From UBA8914 sp034002905 (GTDB lineage Bacteria; Pseudomonadota; Alphaproteobacteria; UBA9219), in assembly GCA_034002905.1 (NCBI GenBank), contig JAVEZQ010000012.1:1-56806 (forward strand): a DNA stretch of 56,806 nucleotides, given 5' to 3'. This document shows positions 35,450-43,737 of this stretch, piece after piece. Position 1 is the first letter of the stretch; every line of letters starts with the position of its first letter. The notes beneath the pieces were generated by a model that saw nothing but the letters and a program-made list of their open reading frames with translations, did not search any database and was not told the origin of the DNA. Position numbers and translations under genes: made by a program.

Positions 35450-36835
35450 ATGGCAACTGAGAAAAAAAAGAAACCCGCAGTGCCAGCCGCAAAGGCGAAT
35501 GGCCCGAAGAAAGCTGCCCCCGTCAAGGCGCAGAGCAAAAAGACGGTGACGCGAACCATTCAGGTTGACGAGCTTTCTCGCGTAGAAGGCGAAGGCGCTC
35601 TTTTCGTGCGGATTAAGGATGGCGAGATCAAGGAGTGCAAGTTCCGCATTGTCGAGCCGCCGCGTTTCTTTGAAGCCTTCCTTCGCGGACGCAGCTATAT
35701 GGATGTGCCCGACATCACCGCCCGCATTTGCGGCATTTGCCCCATGGCTTATCTGATGGGCGCGCAACAGGCGATGGAAATGGCGCTTGGCATCCAGATT
35801 ACCCAACCGATCCGCGATTTACGCCGTATCATGTATTGCGGTGAATGGATCGAAAGCCATGTGCTCCATGCCGCAATGTTGCATGCGCCTGACTTTTTGG
35901 GTCTGGACGACGTGCTTAAGCTTGCCGCAACAAACAAACAAGTGGTGGTCAATGCCCTGCGCCTTAAAAAGCTGGGCAATGATATTCTCGAGGTCATTGG
36001 CGGTCGGGCAATCCACCCGATCAACACGCGTGTCGGCGGATTCTATAAAATTCCGTCCAAGAAAGCCTTGCGTGGTTTGATGGATGAATTGAAATGGGGT
36101 ATTGACGCCAGTATCGAGATTGCCAAGCTTTTCGGCACGTTTGACTTCCCTGATTTTGAGTATGACTATCATTGTGTCTCGCTCAAGCATCCCAATGAAT
36201 ATGCGATTGTCGAAGGCGATGTAGTATCGAACCGTGGCATTCATATTCCGGTCAGCGATTTTCACAAAGTGTTTCAGGAATCACATGTCGCGCACTCAAC
36301 TGCGCTTCGCGGATCAGTGCGTGATACGGGTGAGCCCTATTTGACGGGGCCGAATGCGCGTTACAACAACAATTATGACCAACTCTCTAAGCTGTCGAAA
36401 GAGGTCGCGAAAGAGGTTGGCCTTGGTGCGGTATGTAACAATCCGTTCAAGAGCATCTTGGTGCGCATGATTGAGACGGCTTATGCCTGTGAAGAGGCTT
36501 TGCGCCTGATCAAAAAATATGAAGAGCCGGATGTGGCCTATATCGAAGGAACGCCGCGAGCGGGTGAAGGCTTTGGCATGACCGAAGCGCCGCGTGGCGT
36601 GTGCTATCATTCCTATAAACTCGATCACAACGGGCGCGTGCTTAAGGCCGTGATTTCTTCGCCAACGGCGCAGAACCAGCCCCAGATTGAGCGTGACTTG
36701 CTGGGAGTTGTTGAACGCAGCATGGATCTGGATGAAAAAGCGCTCAAGTGGCGCTGCGAGCAAACGATTCGCAACTACGATCCCTGCATTTCCTGCTCGA
36801 CGCACTTCCTGAAATTGACGATGGTCAGGGAATAA
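35450..36835 (+). CDS. hydA: [NiFe] hydrogenase group 3b, large (alpha) catalytic subunit
   Basis: 461 residues. The nickel ligands are in RICGICP (Cys94, Cys97) and in DPCISC (Cys446, Cys449). His452 is followed by nine residues that a maturation endopeptidase would remove. VDELSRVEGEGAL at about 39-51 is the family N-motif. The first 35 residues are a Lys/Ala/Pro-rich tail like that of hydD. The ATG at 35450 follows AAGGAG; one at 35435 lies before that site. Likely NADP-linked, soluble, bidirectional hydrogenase by family and neighbours. Confidence 0.95.
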   Translation: MATEKKKKPAVPAAKANGPKKAAPVKAQSKKTVTRTIQVDELSRVEGEGALFVRIKDGEIKECKFRIVEPPRFFEAFLRGRSYMDVPDITARICGICPMAYLMGAQQAMEMALGIQITQPIRDLRRIMYCGEWIESHVLHAAMLHAPDFLGLDDVLKLAATNKQVVVNALRLKKLGNDILEVIGGRAIHPINTRVGGFYKIPSKKALRGLMDELKWGIDASIEIAKLFGTFDFPDFEYDYHCVSLKHPNEYAIVEGDVVSNRGIHIPVSDFHKVFQESHVAHSTALRGSVRDTGEPYLTGPNARYNNNYDQLSKLSKEVAKEVGLGAVCNNPFKSILVRMIETAYACEEALRLIKKYEEPDVAYIEGTPRAGEGFGMTEAPRGVCYHSYKLDHNGRVLKAVISSPTAQNQPQIERDLLGVVERSMDLDEKALKWRCEQTIRNYDPCISCSTHFLKLTMVRE

Positions 36836-36855
36836 AGGCCGGAGAGCGCAGCGAT

Positions 36856-37314
36856 ATGAAGCCCCTTTTTCTTGGCGTCGGCAACCTCCATCGCGGGGAT
36901 GATGGTGTCGGCCCGTTGTTGGCCGAAAGGCTTGCGCAGGATGCCGAGCTGGCGCAGATCGCCGAGATTATGCCGCATAGTGGAGAAGGGGCTTCCCTTA
37001 TGCATCTGTGGGAGGGACGTGAGCGTGTGATCGTTGTGGATGCAATGAAGTCGGGCCAGCCCTTGGGTACGATCCATCGTTTCGATGCGATCGCGCAAAC
37101 GCTGTCTTATGGTGTCTTTCGTTATTCCAGCCATTTGTTCGGTCTTGCCGAAGCGACCGAAATGTCGCGTGCGCTCGACATGTTACCTGCCGAAATGATT
37201 ATCTATGGGATCGAGGGCAGCGAATATACGTTTGCTGCCGACATGTCGGATGAAGTCGCGCAAAGTCTGAAAAAGGTCGAGGCGGACGTGCGGGCCGACA
37301 TATTGCGGGATTAG
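36856..37314 (+). CDS. Hydrogenase maturation endopeptidase
   Basis: 152 residues of the HycI/HyaD family, which cut the C-terminal tail of the large subunit after nickel insertion. It begins MKPLFLGVGNLHRGDDGVGP, where the family has GxGNxLxxDDGxG, and has VIVVDAMKSGQPLG with the second metal-binding Asp; a conserved His is in YSSHLFGL. It starts 20 bases after hydA with GGAGAG upstream. Confidence 0.9.
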   Translation: MKPLFLGVGNLHRGDDGVGPLLAERLAQDAELAQIAEIMPHSGEGASLMHLWEGRERVIVVDAMKSGQPLGTIHRFDAIAQTLSYGVFRYSSHLFGLAEATEMSRALDMLPAEMIIYGIEGSEYTFAADMSDEVAQSLKKVEADVRADILRD

Positions 37315-37341
37315 TGGAGCAAGAAGGGAGACATGCGCGCG

Positions 37342-37587
37342 ATGCACGAGCTTTCCTTGTGTGAGAATATCGTGAAAATTATCGAGCGACAGGCAGCGCG
37401 TGACGGCTTTACACGTGTTGTGACGGTGACCTTGTCGCTGGGTGATTTGTCGGGGGCTAGCGAGGAGTCGCTTAGCTTTTGTTTTCCTATGGTTACGAAA
37501 GGTACAGTCGCCGACGGTGCAACGCTCGCCTTCGTCCACACTTCCGGCTGTGACCTTAGGGTCAAAGAGGTAGAGGTCGGGGATTAG
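37342..37587 (+). CDS. hypA: HypA-like nickel chaperone lacking the zinc domain
   Basis: 81 residues. HypA delivers nickel to the hydrogenase and is normally about 113 residues, with an N-terminal nickel site (Met1-His2-Glu3) and a zinc loop of two CxxC motifs. Here the N-terminal domain is intact (MHELSLCENIVKIIERQA, then VTVTLSLGDLSGASEESLSF) and so is the C-terminal strand (DLRVKEVEVGD). Between them only HTSGC remains, so about 30 residues with both CxxC pairs are missing in frame. The ATG at 37342 is chosen because His2 must follow the start; one at 37333 adds three residues. No other hyp genes are in the window. Confidence 0.85.
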   Translation: MHELSLCENIVKIIERQAARDGFTRVVTVTLSLGDLSGASEESLSFCFPMVTKGTVADGATLAFVHTSGCDLRVKEVEVGD

Positions 37588-37602
37588 CGAGGGTGCAGTA
37601 TT

Positions 37603-38718
37603 TTAAGGTTGTTTAGGTTTATAGGGATAGGGTCTAAATTTATTCTGCTGTGGGATGTAGCGTTTCATATAGACATCTAGGCTATCGTTTGCTTGATCTA
37701 TCTTGATCAGACATCTACTTGTTGAATCGATGTTCTCTTCTAGAGAAATCCCATCAACTGTCGGCTTTTCGGTATTGCACAGATGCGTGATGCCATCTAC
37801 AGCTCCAGCTCTGCTCATTCGTATCAATGTCTCTTTCTCATTTTGAGGCGATAGCGCATCAAAGGCTTCTTTGTACCATTGGTTGCCTCTAATTATACTG
37901 CATGAGGCCGTGAGTGCATTGGCGGCCCAATTTGAGACAAAGGCAGGAATAACATAGTTTGTTTTTACGCGTGCCTGAGTATTTTCGTGTCCCGCGTTAT
38001 CGTGCCATTTTTCCTAGAGCATTGCCGATGGATTTATGCTTCCACATCCGATCTCGTTACCACGATCAACGCAGGCAATGGTTGTATAATAACGGGATTG
38101 GAAAAGGATATGTAAAGGAGCACAATGCTGAATGGTTTCCTCTTGCAAGTTTTTGAAATTATTGTCCCAAAATGTTGGTGCTGCTCTTTCAATCGCAATG
38201 GCATGGCTGACAAAGTCATCCTCCCATGAGCGTTTGAGTTTTTGAATCTCTCGCAAATTATCCGGCATAACAAGTAGAGAGTTTTTGATCCCAGCAGCGT
38301 CAAGCGCCGCTTCACACACATTGGCACAGTAGATGTCCGTTACAACCTGACAAGGAATGTTTAGATTATAAAAAAAATTTTTCCATCTGGGCTGCAGAGG
38401 AGGGGCCATCTGTTTGACAAACGTCAGCTTTTTCGACATGAAACCTGTAACAATTTTAATATTAAGATCATCCCGATCAGCGATTGTTTTTGCAGCTGCG
38501 TAGAGATTTATGATTTTTGGATGATGAATGGCTTCTCTGAAAAAAGCTTGTGCTGTGCCAACAGGATCTCTGCCGGGAATGCATATTTCAGATTCAAGAT
38601 TGTTAACGGATAATAGTGAGAGGGTTTCAGCATCGTTCAAATACTCGCTGTGCAGTCCATCGACAAACAAAACCTTGCCGTGTGGGATGAGTCGTGAAGA
38701 AGGTGGGTTTGGCTGCAC
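37603..38718 (-). pseudogene. Unknown gene interrupted by an in-frame TAG
   Basis: I do not recognise this protein. From a likely GTG at 38718 it reads VQPNPPSSRLIPHGKVLFVD and onward for 234 codons to TAG at 38014-38016. After it the same frame stays open for 136 residues (EKWHDNAGHENTQARVKTNY ... FRPYPYKPKQP) to the stop at 37603. With the TAG read through the product would be about 371 residues. The part after TAG has no good start except a TTG at 37827. The start is uncertain: an ATG at 38970 is in frame but lies well inside the upstream gene. No membrane segment. Third gene of an AT-richer minus-strand cassette with an XRE regulator. Nonsense mutation, readthrough or two proteins are all open. 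Confidence 0.6.
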
Positions 38719-38731
38719 TAATACATGCCAT

Positions 38732-40069
38732 CTAGCACGGGCAAGAAATCTGTTGTGTGCAGGACCCGCTGAAAAACATGCGGGTTGACTCGCGAACGGA
38801 GCGCAGCATTGTGCTGGTTCGGTTGGATCCTCGTGCGTTAACGGCATCAAGCGTTGGAGTCTGCGATGTACCACCCGAGGGCAAACGAACTTCAATAAGT
38901 GGAGATGGAGTTGGCCTGTCTTTTGGCAAAAGCGGCTCTTGAGTTTCGCTATACACGATTTCTCCACCATACATGGGAAAGGGGCCTAAATGTCTTTGTG
39001 CAGGGTTTAAGTTCTTAAGCGCAATCCCAAGTTCTTTTTCTTCGCCAAGATAAATATGCGTATATTTAAAGACGTCCTCTGGTCTCTCCACCCCTTCATT
39101 ATCTGACAACCATTTTTGATCGAAAATTTTGTCTGCAGCCGATCTAAGACAAGCTTTGAGTAGCTCCGTCAATTCGGGGTATTCGTTGTTATGGCGATGA
39201 CGGCTGTAGAATTTTTGTACTGTCTCGATATCTCCGTCGCTACGCAATACGAGTTCAATAATGTCATCACCGGTAAATGTGGATTTACCGCGCGAGCATG
39301 CTACTGCGATATTATAACCGTGGACGCGCTCGTCAGTCGCAACGGTGAAGCCGTTTGGCATGATTGTCTTGCCATTATTCACAATCGGATCGGAAATGAT
39401 CAAGTTGCGTGGATAGATGCTGTCAACCAACCTTGATGTTGGCCCTTTCAGGAGTTCCGGGTTTGTTATCATCATAACTTGGTCTTCGAATTCCTGCGCT
39501 TTAATGCCTCCAACTTTCTTTGCTAGGGCATATCCGAATTGCTGTCGAGGGCTATATTCAAAGCGCATGGCCGCGCTTGGTCCAAAGCAACCGTTGTTAA
39601 CTATACTGCGAAACATCTGTGTGCTAATCGCAAATGCTCCGAGAGTCATGCCATGAGGAAGTATGCTCCGCCCCAAATGCAAGCCAAGCTCTTTGCTCAT
39701 AAAGATATCGTCTTGATGTGTTGCGCCGTAGAACTCGAATTCCTTTCTATCAGGATTCCAGCATGGGTAGATTGAATGATATTCAGTAACCACGCCTGCG
39801 CAAACTTTATGTGAAGCTTCACGAAATTTTAAGAAAAGTGCGTGAACGCTCGCGCGCCCTTCAGAATAAGCTTCTTCCATACGTAAAAAGCTGTCGTTCC
39901 TTAACGTTGTTTTGTATAGCGCAGCTTCACTTTCCAATGCATGGACAATGAATGACTTTGTAACATCAAACTCACTTGAAGATCGTGTGACGTCAACCAA
40001 GTCAACCTCAGTTAGGGTTTTGAGGTCTTTAATGTTTTTGGGAACCAAGTCTAGTTTTTGTATGGACAT
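38732..40069 (-). CDS. Unknown 445-residue protein
   Basis: Unrecognised soluble protein starting MSIQKLDLVPKNIKDLKTLT. The middle is well-ordered (GLHLGRSILPHGMTLGAFAI, GKTIMPNGFTVATDERVHGY); the last 65 residues are Ser/Thr/Pro-rich and end in CTQQISCPC. The ATG overlaps the stop of the XRE gene (TAATG), and GGGGAGG lies eight bases before it, so the two are coupled. The next gene starts within about 15 bases of its stop. Base composition is more AT-rich than the flanks, suggesting transfer. Confidence 0.75.
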   Translation of the reverse strand: MSIQKLDLVPKNIKDLKTLTEVDLVDVTRSSSEFDVTKSFIVHALESEAALYKTTLRNDSFLRMEEAYSEGRASVHALFLKFREASHKVCAGVVTEYHSIYPCWNPDRKEFEFYGATHQDDIFMSKELGLHLGRSILPHGMTLGAFAISTQMFRSIVNNGCFGPSAAMRFEYSPRQQFGYALAKKVGGIKAQEFEDQVMMITNPELLKGPTSRLVDSIYPRNLIISDPIVNNGKTIMPNGFTVATDERVHGYNIAVACSRGKSTFTGDDIIELVLRSDGDIETVQKFYSRHRHNNEYPELTELLKACLRSAADKIFDQKWLSDNEGVERPEDVFKYTHIYLGEEKELGIALKNLNPAQRHLGPFPMYGGEIVYSETQEPLLPKDRPTPSPLIEVRLPSGGTSQTPTLDAVNARGSNRTSTMLRSVRESTRMFFSGSCTQQISCPC

Positions 40070-40719
40070 TACGCAGCCTCCCCAGAAGGAGTAAGCGCCT
40101 CATTCCAAAAGGACTCAAAATGGTTATTATAAATATCGCTTAACATTCTTGAATGAATTGATACGGTTTCGAATTCCGTTGATGATCTGTGAATAACAAG
40201 CCACAGATAATCGTTGCAAATATAATATGGTATCTGTCGTTCATCTTTCTTCTTAAACCATCTATATTCGCAATAAGGTGCTGGAAAAGAAAGATCTCCC
40301 TGCTGTGTCAGCACTCTCGCATCGATGTTTTTGAGTTCTGTCATTCTGTTTAAATGTGTTAGTGCAAATTCTCCGGCATACGGTAAATGGGCTCCGTCGC
40401 TTAGATTAAACTGCCTGATCCTCCCGCCATGGTCTTTGAGAGATGCATAGACGTGGTCGAGAAAAGCTAGGTAACCCTTCTTCCCAGCGTATGTTCTAAC
40501 CCTATTCTTCCGTGAGCGGACACCGTCGTCCTCTGTAAATTCAACATCGTGCTCCGCAAACGCATTGATAATCGCGTTGACTGTTGTCTCTTGGGGCATA
40601 TAGACATTGCGTTCGATATTCTTGATGGTTTCGACGGACACGCCTGACGATTTGGACAAGTCAGACCTTGTCCAATCCAACAAGCCGCGCGCGGCGCGAA
40701 GTTGAGCTGACGAAATCAT
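40069..40719 (-). CDS. XRE-family regulator with C-terminal sensor-like domain
   Basis: 216 residues. N-terminal helix-turn-helix at about 3-57 (LRAARGLLDWTRSDLSKSSG, then VSVETIKNIERNVYMPQ). The rest looks like a ligand- or stress-sensing domain, with RWFKKKDERQIPYYICNDYL and a closing FESFWNEA, a pattern resembling the PLD-like effector domain of TrmB-type regulators; this is by eye. It heads the minus-strand cassette and probably controls it. AGGAAA precedes the ATG. Confidence 0.8.
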   Translation of the reverse strand: MISSAQLRAARGLLDWTRSDLSKSSGVSVETIKNIERNVYMPQETTVNAIINAFAEHDVEFTEDDGVRSRKNRVRTYAGKKGYLAFLDHVYASLKDHGGRIRQFNLSDGAHLPYAGEFALTHLNRMTELKNIDARVLTQQGDLSFPAPYCEYRWFKKKDERQIPYYICNDYLWLVIHRSSTEFETVSIHSRMLSDIYNNHFESFWNEALTPSGEAA

Positions 40720-41054
40720 ATGTTATATGTTTCCTGATCCAATGACTGAGACGCCCTTTTTGTCCAATCGCTCTTCCGGTTTACTTGCGGCACCGCTCGA
40801 ATTCGTTTCACGTCGTTAGACATATTATGCAGTTACCGACACATAGTGAATATTTCTTAACCGTTACTGCTGCCAACTTATCAATGGGATAATGCTTGCG
40901 CAATGAAAAAAGAACCCGAGTTATTTTCAAAAAGGGCAAAGTCTTTATGATTAAAGTAATTTTTGAGCTTTTGCATGGTTAACGACCTTGCGAAAGCTTT
41001 GATCTTGGCTTATTATAAGCTCGATTTCGATTAAGAAATAAAAGGTATTCGGCC
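40720..41054. other. 335-base spacer between the XRE cassette and the 109-residue gene
   Basis: No coding region is evident. On the minus strand TTCACT and TAATAT with 17 bases between (about 40819-40851) could be the promoter of the XRE cassette, a weak match. The plus-strand promoter is listed separately. The stretch is AT-rich. Confidence 0.4.
40988..41016 (+). promoter_or_regulatory. Possible sigma70 promoter of the 109-residue gene
   Basis: TTGCGA at 40988-40993 and TATTAT at 41011-41016 are 17 bases apart. The start codon follows about 40 bases later. Confidence 0.5.
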
Positions 41055-41384
41055 ATGTCCAAAGCCGCGATTGAAACATTGATTACAGATTTGAAGTCCC
41101 AATTTATTCGCATGGATGCCGGCGAAGAGGGGCGATGCGGCTCCCGTTGCTGGATGACTTACACGCAACCAGCTAATAGCCCCACGATTGAGTCCGATCA
41201 GTTCGTTTCCATTTCAGCCCTTATTTCCTATTTGGCCTTTTCTACGGGTAAGCACCCCGTCACGATCGAGCGAGATATTTCAAATCATTATTGTATCCCC
41301 AACCTGAAATGCCTTCCCGCCGATCTTTATGATCAGGTCGTGCGATATGTGTGTGACCAGATGCCCGCAGCCGCTCATTCATGA
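41055..41384 (+). CDS. Unknown 109-residue protein
   Basis: Unrecognised. It starts MSKAAIETLITDLKSQFIRM and has five cysteines, including CGSRC and CIPNLKC, without a clear metal-site spacing. No signal peptide or membrane helix. AAAAGG stands about ten bases before the ATG. It has its own likely promoter, and its stop lies inside a terminator stem, so it is a single-gene unit between the XRE cassette and secY. Confidence 0.65.
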   Translation: MSKAAIETLITDLKSQFIRMDAGEEGRCGSRCWMTYTQPANSPTIESDQFVSISALISYLAFSTGKHPVTIERDISNHYCIPNLKCLPADLYDQVVRYVCDQMPAAAHS

Positions 41385-41396
41385 ACGGCTTTTTTT
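41369..41396 (+). terminator. Terminator of the 109-residue gene
   Basis: AGCCG at 41369-41373 pairs with CGGCT at 41386-41390; an inner TCAT/ATGA pairing extends the stem, and seven T follow. The stop codon is inside the hairpin. Confidence 0.8.
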
Positions 41397-41514
41397 GTAT
41401 TCCCCCTTGTGCATTAATCGTGTAATCCCTATCTAACGATTGTCTGGGGTGGTTTGATTCTGCCCCGACAAGCGTTTTTGTCCCAAGTATCCTTACCGAT
41501 CGTAGATTGCACCC

Positions 41515-42855
41515 ATGGCTTCACCTGCAGAAACACTGGCTTCTAGCCTGACCTATTCCGCCTTTAGCAAAGCAACCGAGCTCAAGAGCCGTATCTGGTT
41601 TACCTTGTTGGCTTTGGTTGTGTATCGTCTTGGAACCTATATCCCCGTTCCTGGCATTGATCCGGTTATGCTGGGTGAGATCTTTAGCCAGCACAAGGGT
41701 GGCATCCTCGGCATGTTCGATATGTTCTCCGGCGGTGCCTTGATGCGTATGACGATTTTTGCGCTGGGCGTTATGCCCTACATCACGGCGTCGATTATCG
41801 TTCAGTTGCTGTCGGCGATTGTTCCTGCTTTTGAAGCGATGAAAAAAGAAGGCCATTCGGGACAGATGCGCCTCAATCAATATTCCCGTTATCTGACGGT
41901 TCTCTTTGCAATTGTCCAATCCTATGCGTTGGCCATTGGTCTTGAGAATATGACGGCTGGGTCGCACAGCGCCGTTATTGATCCGGGTTTCTTCTTTCGT
42001 GTCAGCACAATGATTACGCTGACGGGCGGCACGGTTTTTTTGATGTGGCTGGGTGAGCAGATAACCTCGCGCGGGATCGGCAATGGCGTCTCGATAATCA
42101 TCTATGCTGGTATCGTCGCAAATCTGCCGGAAGCCATGGCTATGACATTGGAATTAGGCCGCACCGGCGCTTTTTCGACTTGGTTTATCCTGTTCGTGAT
42201 TGCGTTGACGGTTGCTGTTTTGGCGGCCTGCGTCTTCTTTGAACGCGCTCAACGCCGCATTCTGGTCAACTATCCCAAGCGTCAGGTTGGCAACAGGATT
42301 TATGGTGGCGAAGCCACGCATATGCCGCTCAAGCTCAATACGTCTGGCGTTATCCCGCCGATTTTCGCCAGCTCGCTTTTACTGTTTCCGCTAACCTTGG
42401 CAAGCTTTACAGATGTTTCCCAGCAAGGCGGCATTTTGGCAGATGTTGTTACGATGCTTGGTCATGGCAAGCCGCTATATATGGTGCTTTATGCTGCCAT
42501 GATTATTTTCTTCTCGTTCTTCTATACTGCCGTTGTGTTCAATCCGGTGGAGACGGCTGAGAATCTTAGGAAGTATGGCGGCTTTGTTCCCGGCATTCGC
42601 CCCGGTGCCAATACGTCTGATTATTTTGATTTTGTGCTGACACGCTTGACGGTTTTGGGCGCAGGCTATCTTGTGGCGATTTGTTTGTTGCCTGAGTATA
42701 TGATGAGCAAGTATCAGGTGCCGTTTTATCTGGGCGGTACATCTTTGTTGATCGTGGTTAGTGTAACGATCGATACGATTTCTCGTATCCAGTCTCATTT
42801 GATCGCGCATCAGTATGAGGGCCTGATCAAAAAGTCGAAAATTCGCGGTCGCTGA
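41515..42855 (+). CDS. secY: Protein translocase subunit SecY
   Basis: 446 residues, the channel-forming subunit of the Sec translocon, with about ten membrane helices. Typical parts are LGTYIPVPGIDPVML, the SecY signature GVMPYITASIIVQLLSAIVP, the loop NYPKRQVGNRIYGGEATHMP, and FNPVETAENLRKYGGFVPGI. It normally follows rplO; here it begins a separate unit about 29 kb away, 28 bases before adk. Confidence 0.98.
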   Translation: MASPAETLASSLTYSAFSKATELKSRIWFTLLALVVYRLGTYIPVPGIDPVMLGEIFSQHKGGILGMFDMFSGGALMRMTIFALGVMPYITASIIVQLLSAIVPAFEAMKKEGHSGQMRLNQYSRYLTVLFAIVQSYALAIGLENMTAGSHSAVIDPGFFFRVSTMITLTGGTVFLMWLGEQITSRGIGNGVSIIIYAGIVANLPEAMAMTLELGRTGAFSTWFILFVIALTVAVLAACVFFERAQRRILVNYPKRQVGNRIYGGEATHMPLKLNTSGVIPPIFASSLLLFPLTLASFTDVSQQGGILADVVTMLGHGKPLYMVLYAAMIIFFSFFYTAVVFNPVETAENLRKYGGFVPGIRPGANTSDYFDFVLTRLTVLGAGYLVAICLLPEYMMSKYQVPFYLGGTSLLIVVSVTIDTISRIQSHLIAHQYEGLIKKSKIRGR

Positions 42856-42882
42856 GGTTTTGTCGAGGGAAGAGGTTAGGAC

Positions 42883-43530
42883 ATGAATATCATTCTTTTG
42901 GGGCCACCGGGAGCGGGTAAGGGGACACAGGCGCGTATTTTGGAAGAGAAGTATGGCATGGTCCAGCTTTCAACGGGCGATATGCTTCGGGCAGCAGTCA
43001 AGGCTGGATCACCGTTGGGTCTTCAACTCAAGACAATCATGGATTCTGGGTCTTTGGTTCCTGATGAACTTATGATCCGTTTGATCGGAAACCGGATCGA
43101 TGAACCTGATTGCGCCAAGGGTTTTATTCTGGACGGGTTCCCTCGTACGGTTCCTCAGGCCGAAGCTTTGGACGGGATGCTGGACAACAAAGACAAGAAG
43201 CTGGATATGGTCATCGAGCTGAAGGTCGATGAGGACCGGCTCGTTGAACGCGTCTCTGGCCGCTTTACCTGCGCCAAGTGCGGGGAAGGCTACCATGATA
43301 AGTTTCGTCTGACAAAGACGCCCGGCGTCTGTGATATTTGCGGTGCGACGGAGTTTGTTCGTCGCTCGGATGATAATGCCGAAACCATGAAGGCCCGTCT
43401 TCAGGCCTACAGGGATCTGACGGCACCGATTATTCCCTATTATGCGGGACGGGGCATGTTGAAATCGATTGATGGCATGGCCGATATGGCAAAGGTTCAG
43501 CAAGACCTTATCCAACTTATTGGTTTATAA
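42883..43530 (+). CDS. adk: Adenylate kinase, zinc-lid type
   Basis: 215 residues, interconverting AMP, ADP and ATP. P-loop GPPGAGKGTQ at 7-16, the signature GFILDGFPRTVPQAEALD, and a lid with CAKCGEGYHDKF and CDICGA, so four cysteines that can bind zinc, a variant found in some Gram-negative bacteria. It follows secY as in the standard spc operon. rpsM, the usual next gene, is 3.4 kb further. Confidence 0.97.
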   Translation: MNIILLGPPGAGKGTQARILEEKYGMVQLSTGDMLRAAVKAGSPLGLQLKTIMDSGSLVPDELMIRLIGNRIDEPDCAKGFILDGFPRTVPQAEALDGMLDNKDKKLDMVIELKVDEDRLVERVSGRFTCAKCGEGYHDKFRLTKTPGVCDICGATEFVRRSDDNAETMKARLQAYRDLTAPIIPYYAGRGMLKSIDGMADMAKVQQDLIQLIGL

Positions 43531-43737
43531 GGGGGGATCCCCAATCCCTCTGACTTGCGAATGTGTCGAATTGTTGATGCTTCCTTAACCATACGGAAAC
43601 ATATTTATGAGACAAATCAAAGAGTCGAAGCGTTCTATTTAGGGTGCAGACTGGAAGGTTGTGTGCAGCGCAGTGTTATGCCTTTGTCAAAGGTATGGCG
43701 CAACAATGAATATGTTTTTTGAGTAGGGAGTCTTGCC

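Noticed and set aside
38732..38970. A 318-residue start for the third cassette gene
   Set aside because: The added 84 residues overlap the end of the 445-residue gene and look like an out-of-frame shadow; a start near 38718 is preferred though not proven.
37588..41054. An insertion sequence or prophage
   Set aside because: No transposase, integrase or terminal repeats are visible around the AT-rich cassette.
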